From the NCBI GenBank assembly GCA_016714605.1, contig JADKDL010000004.1:186001-250000 (forward strand): a stretch of DNA of 64,000 nt. Reading direction: 5' to 3'. Positions 1 to 11,100 of this stretch are shown here, piece after piece (position 1 is the first letter of the stretch; the number at the start of each line of letters is the position of its first letter). The notes under the pieces are model-generated. The model had not been told where the DNA came from and made no database searches. It saw nothing but the letters and a program-made list of their open reading frames with translations. This stretch comes from Bacteroidales bacterium (GTDB lineage Bacteria > Bacteroidota > Bacteroidia > Bacteroidales > UBA1715). The translations under genes and the position numbers were made by a program.

Positions 1-1
1 C

Positions 2-358
2 TTAAAAAATACCATAAAACAGTATAAACAGAAAGACCTTGTTCAAAACAGAAGGTTAATGGGTAGTTATTTTTCTACCTTTGGACTTACCCTTGCCAAT
101 CCGCTTACCATTATTGGAATAGGTACAATATTAGCGGTTTATGCCAATATAAAAGATGAATTTCAAAGTATGTTTATTTTGATAGTAGGAGTCTTTACAG
201 GAGCGGCATTTTATTGGACACTACTTACACAAATTGTAAATGCGTTTAAGAAAAAATTTAATTTGCGGTTTCTTTGGTATCTAAATAAAATTGCAGGAAT
301 TGTAATCATTATTTTCGGATTGTTTGCAATTTTCAATGCCTTTTATCCTAAAATATAG
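2..358 (+). CDS. LysE-family amino-acid exporter, C-terminal part (cut by window edge)
   Basis: The reading frame is open from base 2 with no stop, so the ATG at 59 is internal and the real start lies outside the window. About 118 residues are visible. They contain the hydrophobic segment with FGLTLANPLTI, which resembles the conserved 'NP' helix near the middle of LysE/RhtB/ArgO exporters, followed by two further membrane segments (about 10 and 17 residues from the end of each strongly hydrophobic block). Members of this family export amino acids across the inner membrane. Substrate cannot be told from this fragment. Family call is by motif and membrane pattern only. Confidence 0.7.
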   Translation, partial: LKNTIKQYKQKDLVQNRRLMGSYFSTFGLTLANPLTIIGIGTILAVYANIKDEFQSMFILIVGVFTGAAFYWTLLTQIVNAFKKKFNLRFLWYLNKIAGIVIIIFGLFAIFNAFYPKI

Positions 359-499
359 AAGGATCAATCCCTTGTAGATTTCCTATAAAAAATCACTGTT
401 ACCATATAATAAATATACCATAGTTTATTTTATATGATTTATCAATTGATAAATCATTCATTAGCAAATAAAATCGAAAGAAACAGTTTACGGCACACA

Positions 500-709
500 T
501 CCCTAGTTGGGGACGATGAGCTGCAAGTTGCAGGACACTTTCCCCAATTGAGGACATTGCCTCGTAGTATTACGGATGCACGTCCCCGATTGAGGACGTT
601 GCCTCGTCGTATTACGTATCCATATCCCCGATAAGGGACGTGCATCCGTAGTGCTACGGCTCAATATACCCTTTTGGGGAAAGCTTGCCGCAGTGCTACG
701 GCTCAATTT
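500..709. repeat. Five degenerate 42-bp tandem repeat units
   Basis: The stretch divides into units starting at 500, 542, 584, 626 and 668, each 42 bases long. Units 2 and 3 share 'ATTGAGGACnTTGCCTCGT' and 'GTATTACG'; units 2-4 begin with CCCC; units 4 and 5 share the 16-mer AGTGCTACGGCTCAAT (650-665 and 692-707). The array is visibly more GC-rich than the flanking DNA. Because 42 is a multiple of three, short ORFs stay open across it on both strands, but their products are low-complexity 14-residue repeats without a credible start context, so I treat it as non-coding. It sits in the 525-base gap between the exporter and the first protease pseudogene; the rest of that gap shows nothing I recognise. 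Confidence 0.8.
571..650. repeat. Perfect 16-bp inverted repeat inside the 42-bp array
   Basis: TACGGATGCACGTCCC at 571-586 is exactly complementary to GGGACGTGCATCCGTA at 635-650, with a 48-base spacer. RNA from either strand could fold here. The arms lie in units 2 and 4, so the array mixes direct and inverted homology. Confidence 0.75.
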
Positions 710-883
710 TAAAATGGAAAAAACCTAGCCGTTGCTTAGAGTTATGCTTTTTAGGGTGCGAAATTGTATATAATTTTTGGGATGCAGAAATTATATACAA
801 TATTTCTTACAACAAATAGTATTTTTTTTATTTGGATGAAGTGACAACAGCTAAGATGGCACTTCATCCAAAAGATTGTTGCA

Positions 884-1635
884 CTATTTTATAAAATAAC
901 CCTGTCCAAGCTCAAAGGTATTTAATGAATTGGTTGAACCTGTGGGATTCCAAAATCCATCAAAGTTTTTTATAATTGAACAATTATTCTGATTATAATA
1001 TTGTGAAAATGGAGTTGCATTAGTGGTAGGGCAACCTATTAATTGCCATTTTCCGTTAGATTCGTAAATCTTTAAGGTTTTATTAAATGTTGATCCATAA
1101 ATAACAAGAGAACCTGCTGTGTTCATCTTTACCAAATAACCTTTTCCTACTTCTATTGTTTTCAAAGAATTGAATACCTCGGGTAAACCTGTTCGCCAAA
1201 AAGCATCCATCGTTTTTACTTCAATAACATCTAGTCCGGCAAAAATTGTTTTCACGGTACTATCGAGAGGAAAACGCCCTGTAGATAGTATATTCCAGCC
1301 TTTTGTAAGGTTAATAGTTTGTTTAGAGACATCGCCAATAATTGTTGCTGTTTTAGTAGCAAGACTATTGCATATTCCATTGGTGGTTTTGAGAGAAATG
1401 TTAAAGGTTCCGGTATTGGTATACTTATGAATAGGGGAATTATCCATGGAATTATCGCCAAAGTCCCACTGGCTCGTTGTTGCATTTGTACTTGTGTTTA
1501 TGACTGAAACCGTTGTTTTTGGCCACTGCAAAGTATCGGCAGAGATGGTAAAAGATGCCACCGTGGGAGTGTCTATTATAGCTTCTACCTTAACACGTGG
1601 TGCAATGCATCCATCCGAAACCATTATCCAATCGT
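884..1635 (-). repeat. Long direct repeat, partner at 4490-5240
   Basis: About 750 bases encoding the PKD domain and C-terminal GWN/GY module are nearly identical to 4490-5240, with only scattered substitutions and one-base indels. Identity falls sharply upstream, where the two protease genes are only distantly alike. Such an abrupt edge suggests gene conversion or a partial duplication rather than simple descent. Confidence 0.8.
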
Positions 1636-4340
1636 AGTAAAACAAATACTGGGTTGAATTCTCGGCAGTAGTTCCACCCCAACTTTGCGTGATGGAAGCC
1701 AAAGAATTGGTATACGGGAATGTAACACCTGTTGTATTTGTGTACATCTGACTATGTATGGAAGATATTGAATAATTAGATCCTGGCTTAACCCACCAAT
1801 TGACATTAATTCTTTTTTCACCCAAATTCATAGGTACAGTGGTATTAATGTTTTGTGCACTATAATCAAAAAAACTAAAAGTTTTATCTCCAGTATTTTG
1901 AGATGAATAAATCTTGAACGATTTTAGCAAAAATGGCTTAGCAGCTTCAAAAACCAGCATATATGATCCATTTTCACCATAATCAGATTTCTCGTAATAT
2001 CCAATACCTATAGTAGTATCAACAGGACCAAGATGCAGAGTGTCTATTGTAGATTGCTCATAGTAGTAAGAGGTCGATTTAGTATTAGCCGGTGTGGTGA
2101 ATGTGTTACCCGTGCCTACCATTTTGCCACCTTTGGCGGCATCGTACCATCTCACTGTGCCTGTGGTGTTGGTGAGCGAGATGGTCACAGGTTTTGCCCC
2201 ACAGACCGTTGGAGCTGTTACCACTGGTTGCGGGAACGAATCGACAACCAAGGTTACTAATTCCTGAATTCCTACGCACCCATATGCGTCTGTCACCGTA
2301 ACCGAGTATTTACCGGCCTGCTTAGTCCCAGGCTGTAGCGTTACTTCTTTGGTATTGGCAGTAAAACCAGCAGGTCCACTCCACTTCCATGAGCCAGGCT
2401 ATCAGACCTCTGCTCGCAGGTTGCATAATCCGCCTGCACACACCCTGACTGTCGGCTTTTGTATCCAATCGGAGTTTTCTGTTTCTACAAAAGCAGTTGC
2501 CTGCGGAGAAGTGCGATAATTTATAGTGTAATCGGCTCTATAAAAACATCCATTGGGAGCTTCAAAATAGGCGGTTATGGAACGTATATCTTGATAATAA
2601 ACCTCTTTCGTTCCGGATACAGGGACTTCTCGCGACTTCGAAATAGTATCAACATTCAATCTGTAAATATCGGTCTCTAACCATGTCCAACCTGTCGATG
2701 TATTAGGAAGAGGCGAAAGGGTGAAATCATCGCTCCCTAAGCAAACACCAATAATATTATTTTTCTCGAGTTTCCCACTTGCTAACTTCACGTAGGTTTC
2801 CACTGGGCTTGGTGGGCACACGTAATTATTGAACTGGTAGGTTATGACCGCCCCCGGAGCGCTCACGTTCCAACACCGTAATCCGGTTTTGATATTTGAC
2901 AATATTATACCCTCTTCCCACTTTGCACCAGGAACACTTGTATCACTATACTCGGTGTTTAGGCCAGGCTTCCAGCACATACCATTGTAGTTGCATCCGT
3001 TGTCAGCATGAATCAACCGTACCATCCAAGACCCATCACTTTGATTATTGCCATTTTCTATAATTTTCCAGATTGATAAACCTTCGTCGGGCAGGTATTC
3101 AGAGCGGCCTGTATTCTGCACTGCATTGAAAAGGTAATATTCCTTAGGGTTGAGTGGATTGGTGTATTTGTAAAAATGAAGGTCATTGGCGGTGTCTGTA
3201 ATTGTACCGGTATAGTTGTTCACCTCCGTTGCAGTAGCCCAGCCTTCTTTCAGCATGAAATATGGGTTGGGAGGTACCGGGTTGTAATCGTCTCCACCCG
3301 ATGCCATAAGGTCGAAACTACCTATAGTACCGCATATACCACTGCGATATTGGTACATGTCGGGCCAATGGAAGAGCTGATGTCCATTTTCATGACAGAG
3401 TCTTCTCAAGCTCATATTTGCATCGCTAGTACAATACGTGTTCGATTGAACGCCATCGGCCTTAAAACCGTTATGCCAGTATTGATGATACCACATTCCC
3501 GATGACGGAGAACCTGGATAAAGCAGTGTTATCGACCTGATATATCCGCTCGAATCATGAGAGAGGGTAGAAAAGTCGAACCCTTCCTTGTCCATGCTTT
3601 CTAGAGCCAATTGCAGAATCTCTCTAACACCAACGCCCATAGACATAGCATCGTATTCGGCGAAAGTCTTAGGTGCACGGAATATCCCGTATATTACGTT
3701 GTTAAATTCAACAACCCCGCCCGAAACATCGTTAAAATACTGATAAACTGAACCATTCAAGCCGTAACTGGTAAAATTCTTTCCGTTCATCATAGAGTCT
3801 AACTCGGGAAGTGTATAGTATGATTGCTCATCGCTGAAATCAACGACGATGCACAGTCCTTTGATTATATCTTTTTTCTTGGTCGCAAGCGGTGGTGCCG
3901 GCCTGATTCCATCTTTGGGCATGGGTTCTTGTCTTGTTTTTTGTTCAAAACGTGGCTGATTGACGCCAAGCTTCTCTTTCACTTTGTTTATTTTTTCAAT
4001 AACCACATCAAGAGGCAATGTGTAGTGTGGTAGCAGCCGAGAGCAACCGCAGCAGGGTTAGTTCCAAGTTCTGCTCCCGTGTAAATAACTCCTGTAGATT
4101 GTAGCTCTGAGCTATCTTTGTTAATAGTGGCGCAGCATATCCACTTTGTAACCGTATCGCGCAGCACGCGTAGCCATCTATAGACTCAGCTCGCATATAA
4201 AATTCATCGCCAAACAACCTCACCTTCACCTTTGTGCCATCGGGCCGCTTGAACTGGTGTTCTTCACCGTATGATGGACTAGCAAAAACATTTGAAACTA
4301 AACCTACAAGGAAGGCTGCCAAAATTACTATTTTTCTCAT
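884..4340 (-). pseudogene. M6-type secreted metalloprotease with PKD domain, copy A (disrupted)
   Basis: Intact, this would be a secreted protein of about 1150 residues. In order: signal peptide (MRKIVILAAFLVGLV), a short pro-region (GDEFYMRAES), the M6 zinc protease domain with HENGHQLFHWPD (the HExxH helix), an Ig-like segment after RVCAG, a region containing SDGCIAPRVKVEA, a PKD domain (WDFGDNS), and a C-terminal module with paired KGWN...GKGY and GCP...GQGY motifs. The frame breaks near 4170 and again near 4030, and two adjacent in-frame stops (TGA TAG, 2399-2404) separate the protease part (2402-4018, opened by TTG) from the rest (884-2401). The C-terminus is not a recognisable type IX secretion signal. 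Base composition is clearly GC-richer than nearby housekeeping genes. The protease fragment could still be translated, but a functional product is doubtful. Confidence 0.8.
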
Positions 4341-4489
4341 TTTAACTTTGATTATTATATTTTACTACGAAGTGGAGACAAGTATACTTACAAAAACGTT
4401 GCATTACAGCATTCGCAATGAAACCCGAATTATGCATTCGGATTTCATACAAAGCCTCATATTGCACATACAATCAAATTTTAAAAATT

Positions 4490-5240
4490 CTATTTTATAA
4501 AATAACCCTGTCCAGGCTCAAAAGAATTTAATGAATTGGTTGAACCTGTGGGATTCCAAAATCCATCAAAGTTTTTTATAATTGAACAATTATTCTGATT
4601 ATAATATTGTGAAAATGGAGTTGCATTAGTGGTAGGGCAACCTATTAATTGCCATTTTCCGTTAGATTCGTAAATCTTTAAGGTTTTATTAAATGTTGAT
4701 CCATTAATAACAAGAGAACCAGCGGTGTTCATCTTTACCAAATAACCTTTTCCTACTTCTATTGTTTTCAAAGAATTGAATACCTCAGGTAAATCTGTAC
4801 GCCAAAAAAGCATCCATCGTTTTTACTTCAATAACATCTAGTCCGGCAAAAATTGTTTTCACGGTACTATCGAGAGGAAAACGCCCTGTAGATAGTATAT
4901 TCCAGCCTTTAGTAAGGTTAATAGTTTGTTTTGAGACATCTCCAACAACTGTTGCTGTTTTGGTAGCAAGGCTATTGCAATTTCCATTGGTGGTTTTTAG
5001 AGAAATGGTAAACGTTCCGGTATCGGTGTACTGATGAATAGGGGAATTATCCATGGAATTATCGCCAAAGTCCCACTGGCTTGTTGTTGCATTAGTACTT
5101 GTGTTTATGACTGAAACCGTTGTTTTTGGCCACTGTAAAGTATCGGCAGAGAGGGTAAAGATGCCGCTGTGGGAGTGTCTATTATAGCTTCAACCTTAAC
5201 ACGTGGTGCAATGCAACCATCAGACACCATTATCCAGTCG
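4490..5240 (-). repeat. Long direct repeat, partner at 884-1635
   Basis: Second copy of the 3'-terminal module shared by the two protease pseudogenes. The comparison also exposes two one-base indels here relative to copy A. Confidence 0.8.
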
Positions 5241-7959
5241 TAAAAGTAGTGATACTGTTCACTTGCCATAGGCTCATAGTCTCCTGAACTTTTAGTAATT
5301 GTTGCCAAAGAATTGGAATAGGGATATGCTACACCAGAAATATTGCTCCATAGATGAGCAAATGATGGTTTTATTTGGTAACCTATTCCAGCGGGAACCC
5401 ACCAGTTGAGTGCAACGCGTTGTTCACCTATTTTGTTTGGAATTTGCGTTTGTCTCATAGGTCCTCCTTGCATTAAATAAATAGTCCTGTGGAAAATTGT
5501 ATCGACTACATACATTTTAACAGATTTAAGCATGAAATTTTTTGAGGCAAAGAATTCTAAGCCATATTCACCAGTTGAACCATTACCGTTTACTATATAT
5601 TTAGTTGTACCTATAGATGTATCTACTGCACCAAGATGAAAAGTATCTATAGTAGAGAGTTCGTAATAATAATCTTTTGATTTATTTAACAATGGGGTTT
5701 TGAAACTACTACCTTCGGCAAGTGGTTTTCCGCCAGAGGGAGTATCATACCACCTTACCGTTCCGGTCGTGTTGCCAAGCGACACGTTTACCTGCGATGT
5801 TCCACATGCTCTGTTTGAAAGCAATATTGGGCTAGGGAAGGAGTCAATTTTGACCGTAAGGTTTTGTTCAGTTGAACATCCAAACGAATCGACAACCATA
5901 ATTTTATAAATACCTGCATCGGCGCTACTTGCTTTTGGAATAGACACTAGAGCAGTAGTAGCTTTAAAACCATTCGGTCCGTTCCACTCACAAGATTGTA
6001 GTTTGTTGAATGTAGAAGCTTTCATACTTAATTCACTGCCGGCACACACTCGCACTTCTGTTTGATTGTACCAGTCTGATGAACTTGTTTTAACCAAGTT
6101 TCTACAAGTGCGGCGGGAGTGGGGTAACATCGAATGTAGTTAGTATACACAGCCATCAGTATCTTGATAAATTGCAATGAAGTGCTGAAAGGATGAGTAA
6201 AAAGTTTTCATCTTTGCCCGAAAGTGTTACTTCCCTGTTATTTGAAAATTTGTATCCATAACTCAAATCCCAGCCATATTCATACCACACCCAGCCAGAG
6301 GAATTCAAAGGAGTGGGACTAAGGGTGAAATCGTTTGCCCCTAAGCAGAATTCAATTTTGTTGGTCTGCACTACACTACCATCAGAATACTTTACGTAAG
6401 GAACAACATTTAGAGCGTTACAGATTTTATTATCAAACTTGTAGTGTATTACATCGCCCGCAGTACCTATATCCCAGCAACGTAAACCTATTTTTGTACC
6501 AAGTATCATATTTATTGCTGTTGTCCAACGAGCTTTGGGTATAGATACTTCGCTAAACACTGAATTTCCACCCTGTTTAAAACAAGCATTGTATTCCTGT
6601 GTTGTGTCATTATCGGCATGAATAAGTCTAATCTCCCATTCTCCACGATAACTATTCTGGTTATCGCCATTTTCGTTTACCCACCATATAGTAAGGCCCT
6701 CGTCGGGCACGGCAGAATATCGACCTGTTTTTTCACTCCATTGAAAAGATAATATTCTTGGGGATTTAACGGATTGGTGTATTTATAAAAATGTAAGTCA
6801 TTGGAAGTATCTGCAATTGCACCAGAGAAATTGTTTACTTCGGTTACGGTAGCCCAGCCAGCTTGTATCATATAATAAGGGTTGGGAGGGGTAGGTCTTC
6901 CACTTTCTCCACCAGAACACATCAAGTCAAAATCACCAATTTCACTATAGTTCTCTTGATTGTATTGGTAGGTATCATTCCACCCAAAAAGCAGGTGTCC
7001 GCTTTCATGACATGCCGGAAAAAGTCTAATCGATGCCGGAGATGTAGTGTATGAACCGGATGAAATACCGTCGGCAGAAAAATTTTTATACGAACTTTTA
7101 TGATACCACATACCACTAGACCATGATTTTGGTGAACCGGTATAAACTAAGGAAATTGATCTTATAAACCCTAGATTATTTGATAATCTTGAAAAATCAA
7201 AGCCTTGATTATCCATATATTTTAAAGCTTCATCTAAAATCTACGTAGCTCCTTCACCCATACCCAAGTTGTCATATTCTGCAAACGTTTTTGAAGCTCT
7301 ATATACACCGTACACAATATTATTGAACTCAAAAGCACCACCTGATACATCTAAAAAATACTGTCGAACCGAGCCATCAATTCCAAAACTTTCATGGTTT
7401 TTCCCATTCCACAATGAATCAAATACGTCAACTGAATAACTGGTGAGTGGTTCATCACTGAAATCAACGATAAGAACCAAGCCGGTAACTTTCTGTTTTA
7501 CGATTCCTTGTTGTGGAGCAAGTTGCATTCCTTTAGGGATAGGTTTGGGTTCGGGTTTTTCAACTTTAAGAACACCATCTGGTCCATATAAACGAATTTT
7601 GGCTTGCTCTACAATATTAGAAATAACCTGTTTATTCAATTTTGCGTGTTTTAATAAATTTAGAGAAGCAGCAGCTTGATTGTTTGCAATTGCAGAACCG
7701 GAATATATAACTCCAGTAGACAATAACTCAGAACAATCTTGATTGCATTGGGCATAATAAATCCATTTTGAAATTGAATCTTGAACAAGGGTGTATCCAT
7801 CAAGAGACTCAGCTCGCATATAAAATTCATCACCATATAATTTTACATCTACTCGTACCATCTGGCTGCGAGAATGTGAACTGTTTTCCACCTAGTGGAA
7901 CTGCAAAAAATTGAGTTGTAAATAATAACACATAGAAATGTAACAATAATCTTCTTCAT
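4490..7959 (-). pseudogene. M6-type secreted metalloprotease with PKD domain, copy B (heavily disrupted)
   Basis: This is the tandem paralogue of the copy at 884-4340 and has the same domain order. The protease helix reads HESGHLLFGWND. Translation would start at the ATG at 7957-7959 (MKKIIVTFLCV signal peptide). The frame is lost at least eight times: two shifts in the leader/pro-region (about 7920 and 7865), an in-frame TAG at 7241-7243 where copy A has Glu, a shift in the T6 run 6728-6733, one in the A5 run 6199-6203, one near 6095, a missing base at 5157-5159 (AAA against AAAA in copy A), and an extra base at 4804-4809 (A6 against A5). Surviving open pieces are 7241-7891, 6677-7216, 6156-6710, 5105-6130, 4785-5054 and 4490-4813. 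The mixed lesion types point to real decay, although homopolymer errors may add to the count. Confidence 0.8.
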
Positions 7960-8126
7960 AGTAATTTTTTTTTACAAGACAGTTGAAGTAGACCTAAGGT
8001 TGCATAATCGTTGTTATAAAAAACATTTCGTAAAAATTATTTTTGTCAATTATCATTGTTGATAAGTACAATAAACATCTAAAAAAGATAGCTTAGCTTA
8101 TTTATAATAATCATTTTAAAGTTGGC

Positions 8127-8134
8127 TACATTTG
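8127..8134 (+). promoter_or_regulatory. Candidate -7 promoter box for the SNF2 gene
   Basis: TACATTTG fits the Bacteroidota -7 consensus TAnnTTTG and lies 32 bases before the start codon at 8167. No clear -33 TTG was seen at the usual distance. Confidence 0.4.
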
Positions 8135-8166
8135 TATGAAGTAATTATGTTGTATAAAAAGATTTT

Positions 8167-11100
8167 ATGAAAAATAATTCTTATACCCAGTTGTTCGATA
8201 ACTTGAACGAAGATGAGAAAATCGTAATTGAATATGTATGTTTTTGTTTCAGAGCAATTTCTGTTACTTCTTTATATAATGTATTTACGAAGGCAGGAGT
8301 ATCTCGCGAATCGGGTCCAAAATTTACAAGTCAACAGATAAGAGATATACTTCTAAAAACTCAAAACCTAGAATTGGTAGTAGTTCAATCACCTTCCTCT
8401 TATGTTGTGCGAAAAGATTGCAGAAATCATGTTTTAGAAAGTTTATTTGCCAGAAATAAGTCTTTAAATTTATTTGTAGAATCGTTCAGAGTTGTTTATA
8501 GTTTAAACGCTAACTATTTCAATAGTTACTGGATTACAAATGATATGCTTATTTCTATTTATTCACTCTTAAATCAGGCTGTTTTAACCGGAAATCAATC
8601 ATTCGTAAATGAACAGATTGAAAGATTGAATAGGTTGCATGTTTCAAGATCAATTAATACTCCTTTTATACAAATCATGTCTTCAAATTGCATGTTGATT
8701 GCTAGAGCAATTCGTTTTGATTGTATTTCAATGTTAGAAGAAAGATCGATAAGCAAGGCAATTAATGATATAGTCTTATTTCAATTTGTAAATTCTGCAG
8801 ATACAGGTCAAGTAGTTGAAGCATTGAATAAATCTGATAAACCATTTAATGAATTTCAAAATATAAAATTATCGTATTCCTTTTTTAGTTGTGATTTTAA
8901 TTATGTTGAGAAAAATGGTATAAACACAGATTATTATTGGTATTCTCAATTTCTTAAAGGTGTTGATATCTCTGATAAATTAAAATTGCTCTTGGCAGAA
9001 CAAGCCATTGATTTTGGCTCAAAGCAAGAGTTTGTTTATGCGGGTATGTTAGCATTGATTCAGATACCTCAGTTGTTGTCTCAAGACAAGACTAAGGTTT
9101 CTAAAGTAAAATCTTTCATAAAGAACAATAGCGAAATAGCAGATTATTATCCTCTTGGTATTTTATGTTCTTGTTTTTCTCACATGGGAAAACCTAATGC
9201 TGCATATTTATATAAAAATGAATATAGAAATAATGAAATTATAATTTCATCAAATAAATTTCACTTTTTACTCTATTCTATCGGTTTGTACTGGCTCAAA
9301 GCCGATGTTAATGATTTAAATGAACTAGAATTATGCAAAATTGCCAATAATTATCAAGAAAAAAATAATGTTTATTTAGAATATGAAACAAACAATTTGC
9401 TAGCATTAGTATTCAAACGAAATCAATATGTAGAAAGAATAGAGACATTAAAGAAACAATACGGTATTGTACGTTGTATTTCTGATTTATATGTACCGCC
9501 AAGCGATTGGGATTTGAAATTGTCTATGCTCTCTGAATTTGCTTCAAAAACAAAGAAAAAACCCACCGAAGCTACAGATGAACGTATCGTTTGGTTGTTT
9601 GATGATAAAGATCATAGCATACAACCGGTATTGCAAAAAGCTCAGAAAAATGGCACTTGGACTGCCGGTAGAAATGTAGCCTTGCAAAAGTTAAAAGAAA
9701 TGCAAGTATCGTGTATTACCGAACATGATAAGAAGGTAATAGATAATTTGAAAATTTATAAAGATTATTACGGAACAAGTTATAATTGGGGCGAAAATAC
9801 CTTAGCTTCATTGGTTGGGCATCCACATATTTATAATATGAAAGCTCCTACAGTACCCATTGAATTAGAAATTGAAGATATTGAACTTATTGTAGAAGAA
9901 AAAAATGGAATGTGTATTTTTTCATTTTCAGAATCTCTATTTAATAGATCTACTCTTGTTAAGCAGGGAACGAATAAATATAAAATTCTACATGCTAGTG
10001 AAGATTTAAAACAAATATCTGAAATCATTGGTGAAAAACTTTCGGTACCTCTCAATGCCAAACCTAAAGTACTTGAAACATTAAAACAGTTATCATCATC
10101 TATAAAAATAAATTCTCCGTTAGTTGGTGAGCAAACAGGAGCAAAGCGGGTTGAAGCATCATTGAATTTATATATCCATCTTTTGCCTTTGGGCAATGGT
10201 ATAAAAGCCGATTTATTTGTAAAACCTCTTGATCCTGAACCACCGTATTTGCGTCCGGCAGAGGGTTTGAAAAAAATAACCGGACATAGTGGTGATTTGC
10301 ATATTTGGACGGAAAGAAATTTCCCTGCCGAACAAAAAAGTGTTGAACTGCTTATGGAACGTTGTCCGGTGTTTGCTTCGCAAGCCATGAGCGATTTTTC
10401 AGCATCGTTTGACGACCCAACAGAATGTTTGCAGGTACTTTCCGAATTTAAAGATGCCATAGATTTAGCAACCGTTGAGTGGCCAAGGGGGCAGAAAATA
10501 GCAATTAAATCAAAATTAAGTATCGATAACTTCAGTCTTCGATTGAAAAAACAAAACAACTGGTTCGACTTACAAGGCGATGTTGCTATTGATGATGAGC
10601 AGGTTATATCTCTGGTAAAAATGATGCAATTGCTCGACACTGCCAAAAATAGATTTGTTGAGATAGAACCGGGAGTATTTATTGAATTGGAAAAACATTT
10701 TATTCGTCAGTTGGAGTATTTGAAAACGGTAGCCGATGTTAATACCAAACTAATAAAATTGCATCCTTTGGCTGCGGTGAGCAATGCCGGATTGTTCGAC
10801 TCCGTAGGCTCTTTCACTGCCGATAAGGAATGGAGTTCTTTTATTAAAAAAGTTAAGAAAACCGAAAAAACCGAATATTCCCTACCCAAAGGTATTGAAG
10901 CAGAACTGCGTCCGTACCAAGAGGAAGGCTATAGATGGCTTAGAAAAATGGCCGACTGGGGTACCGGTGCATGTTTAGCCGATGATATGGGCTTGGGAAA
11001 AACCTTGCAGTGTATTGCTTTGCTTGTAAGTAGAATGAGTGAAGGACCATCTTTGGTTATAGCTCCAACATCGGTGTGTAGAAACTGGATTGCCGAAATT

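Noticed and set aside
434..706. Open frames on both strands across the 42-bp array
   Set aside because: They exist only because the period is a multiple of three; the products are short 14-residue repeats of basic residues with no start context.
500..709. Possible CRISPR array
   Set aside because: Units are degenerate over their whole length and there are no unique spacers or cas genes.
884..1100. Type IX secretion C-terminal signal on the proteases
   Set aside because: The C-terminus ends in GQGYFIK and lacks the usual type A pattern, so the claim is not supported.
9831..10646. 271-aa minus-strand frame inside the SNF2 gene
   Set aside because: Shadow of a well-supported coding frame; Ser/Phe-rich product with no domain.
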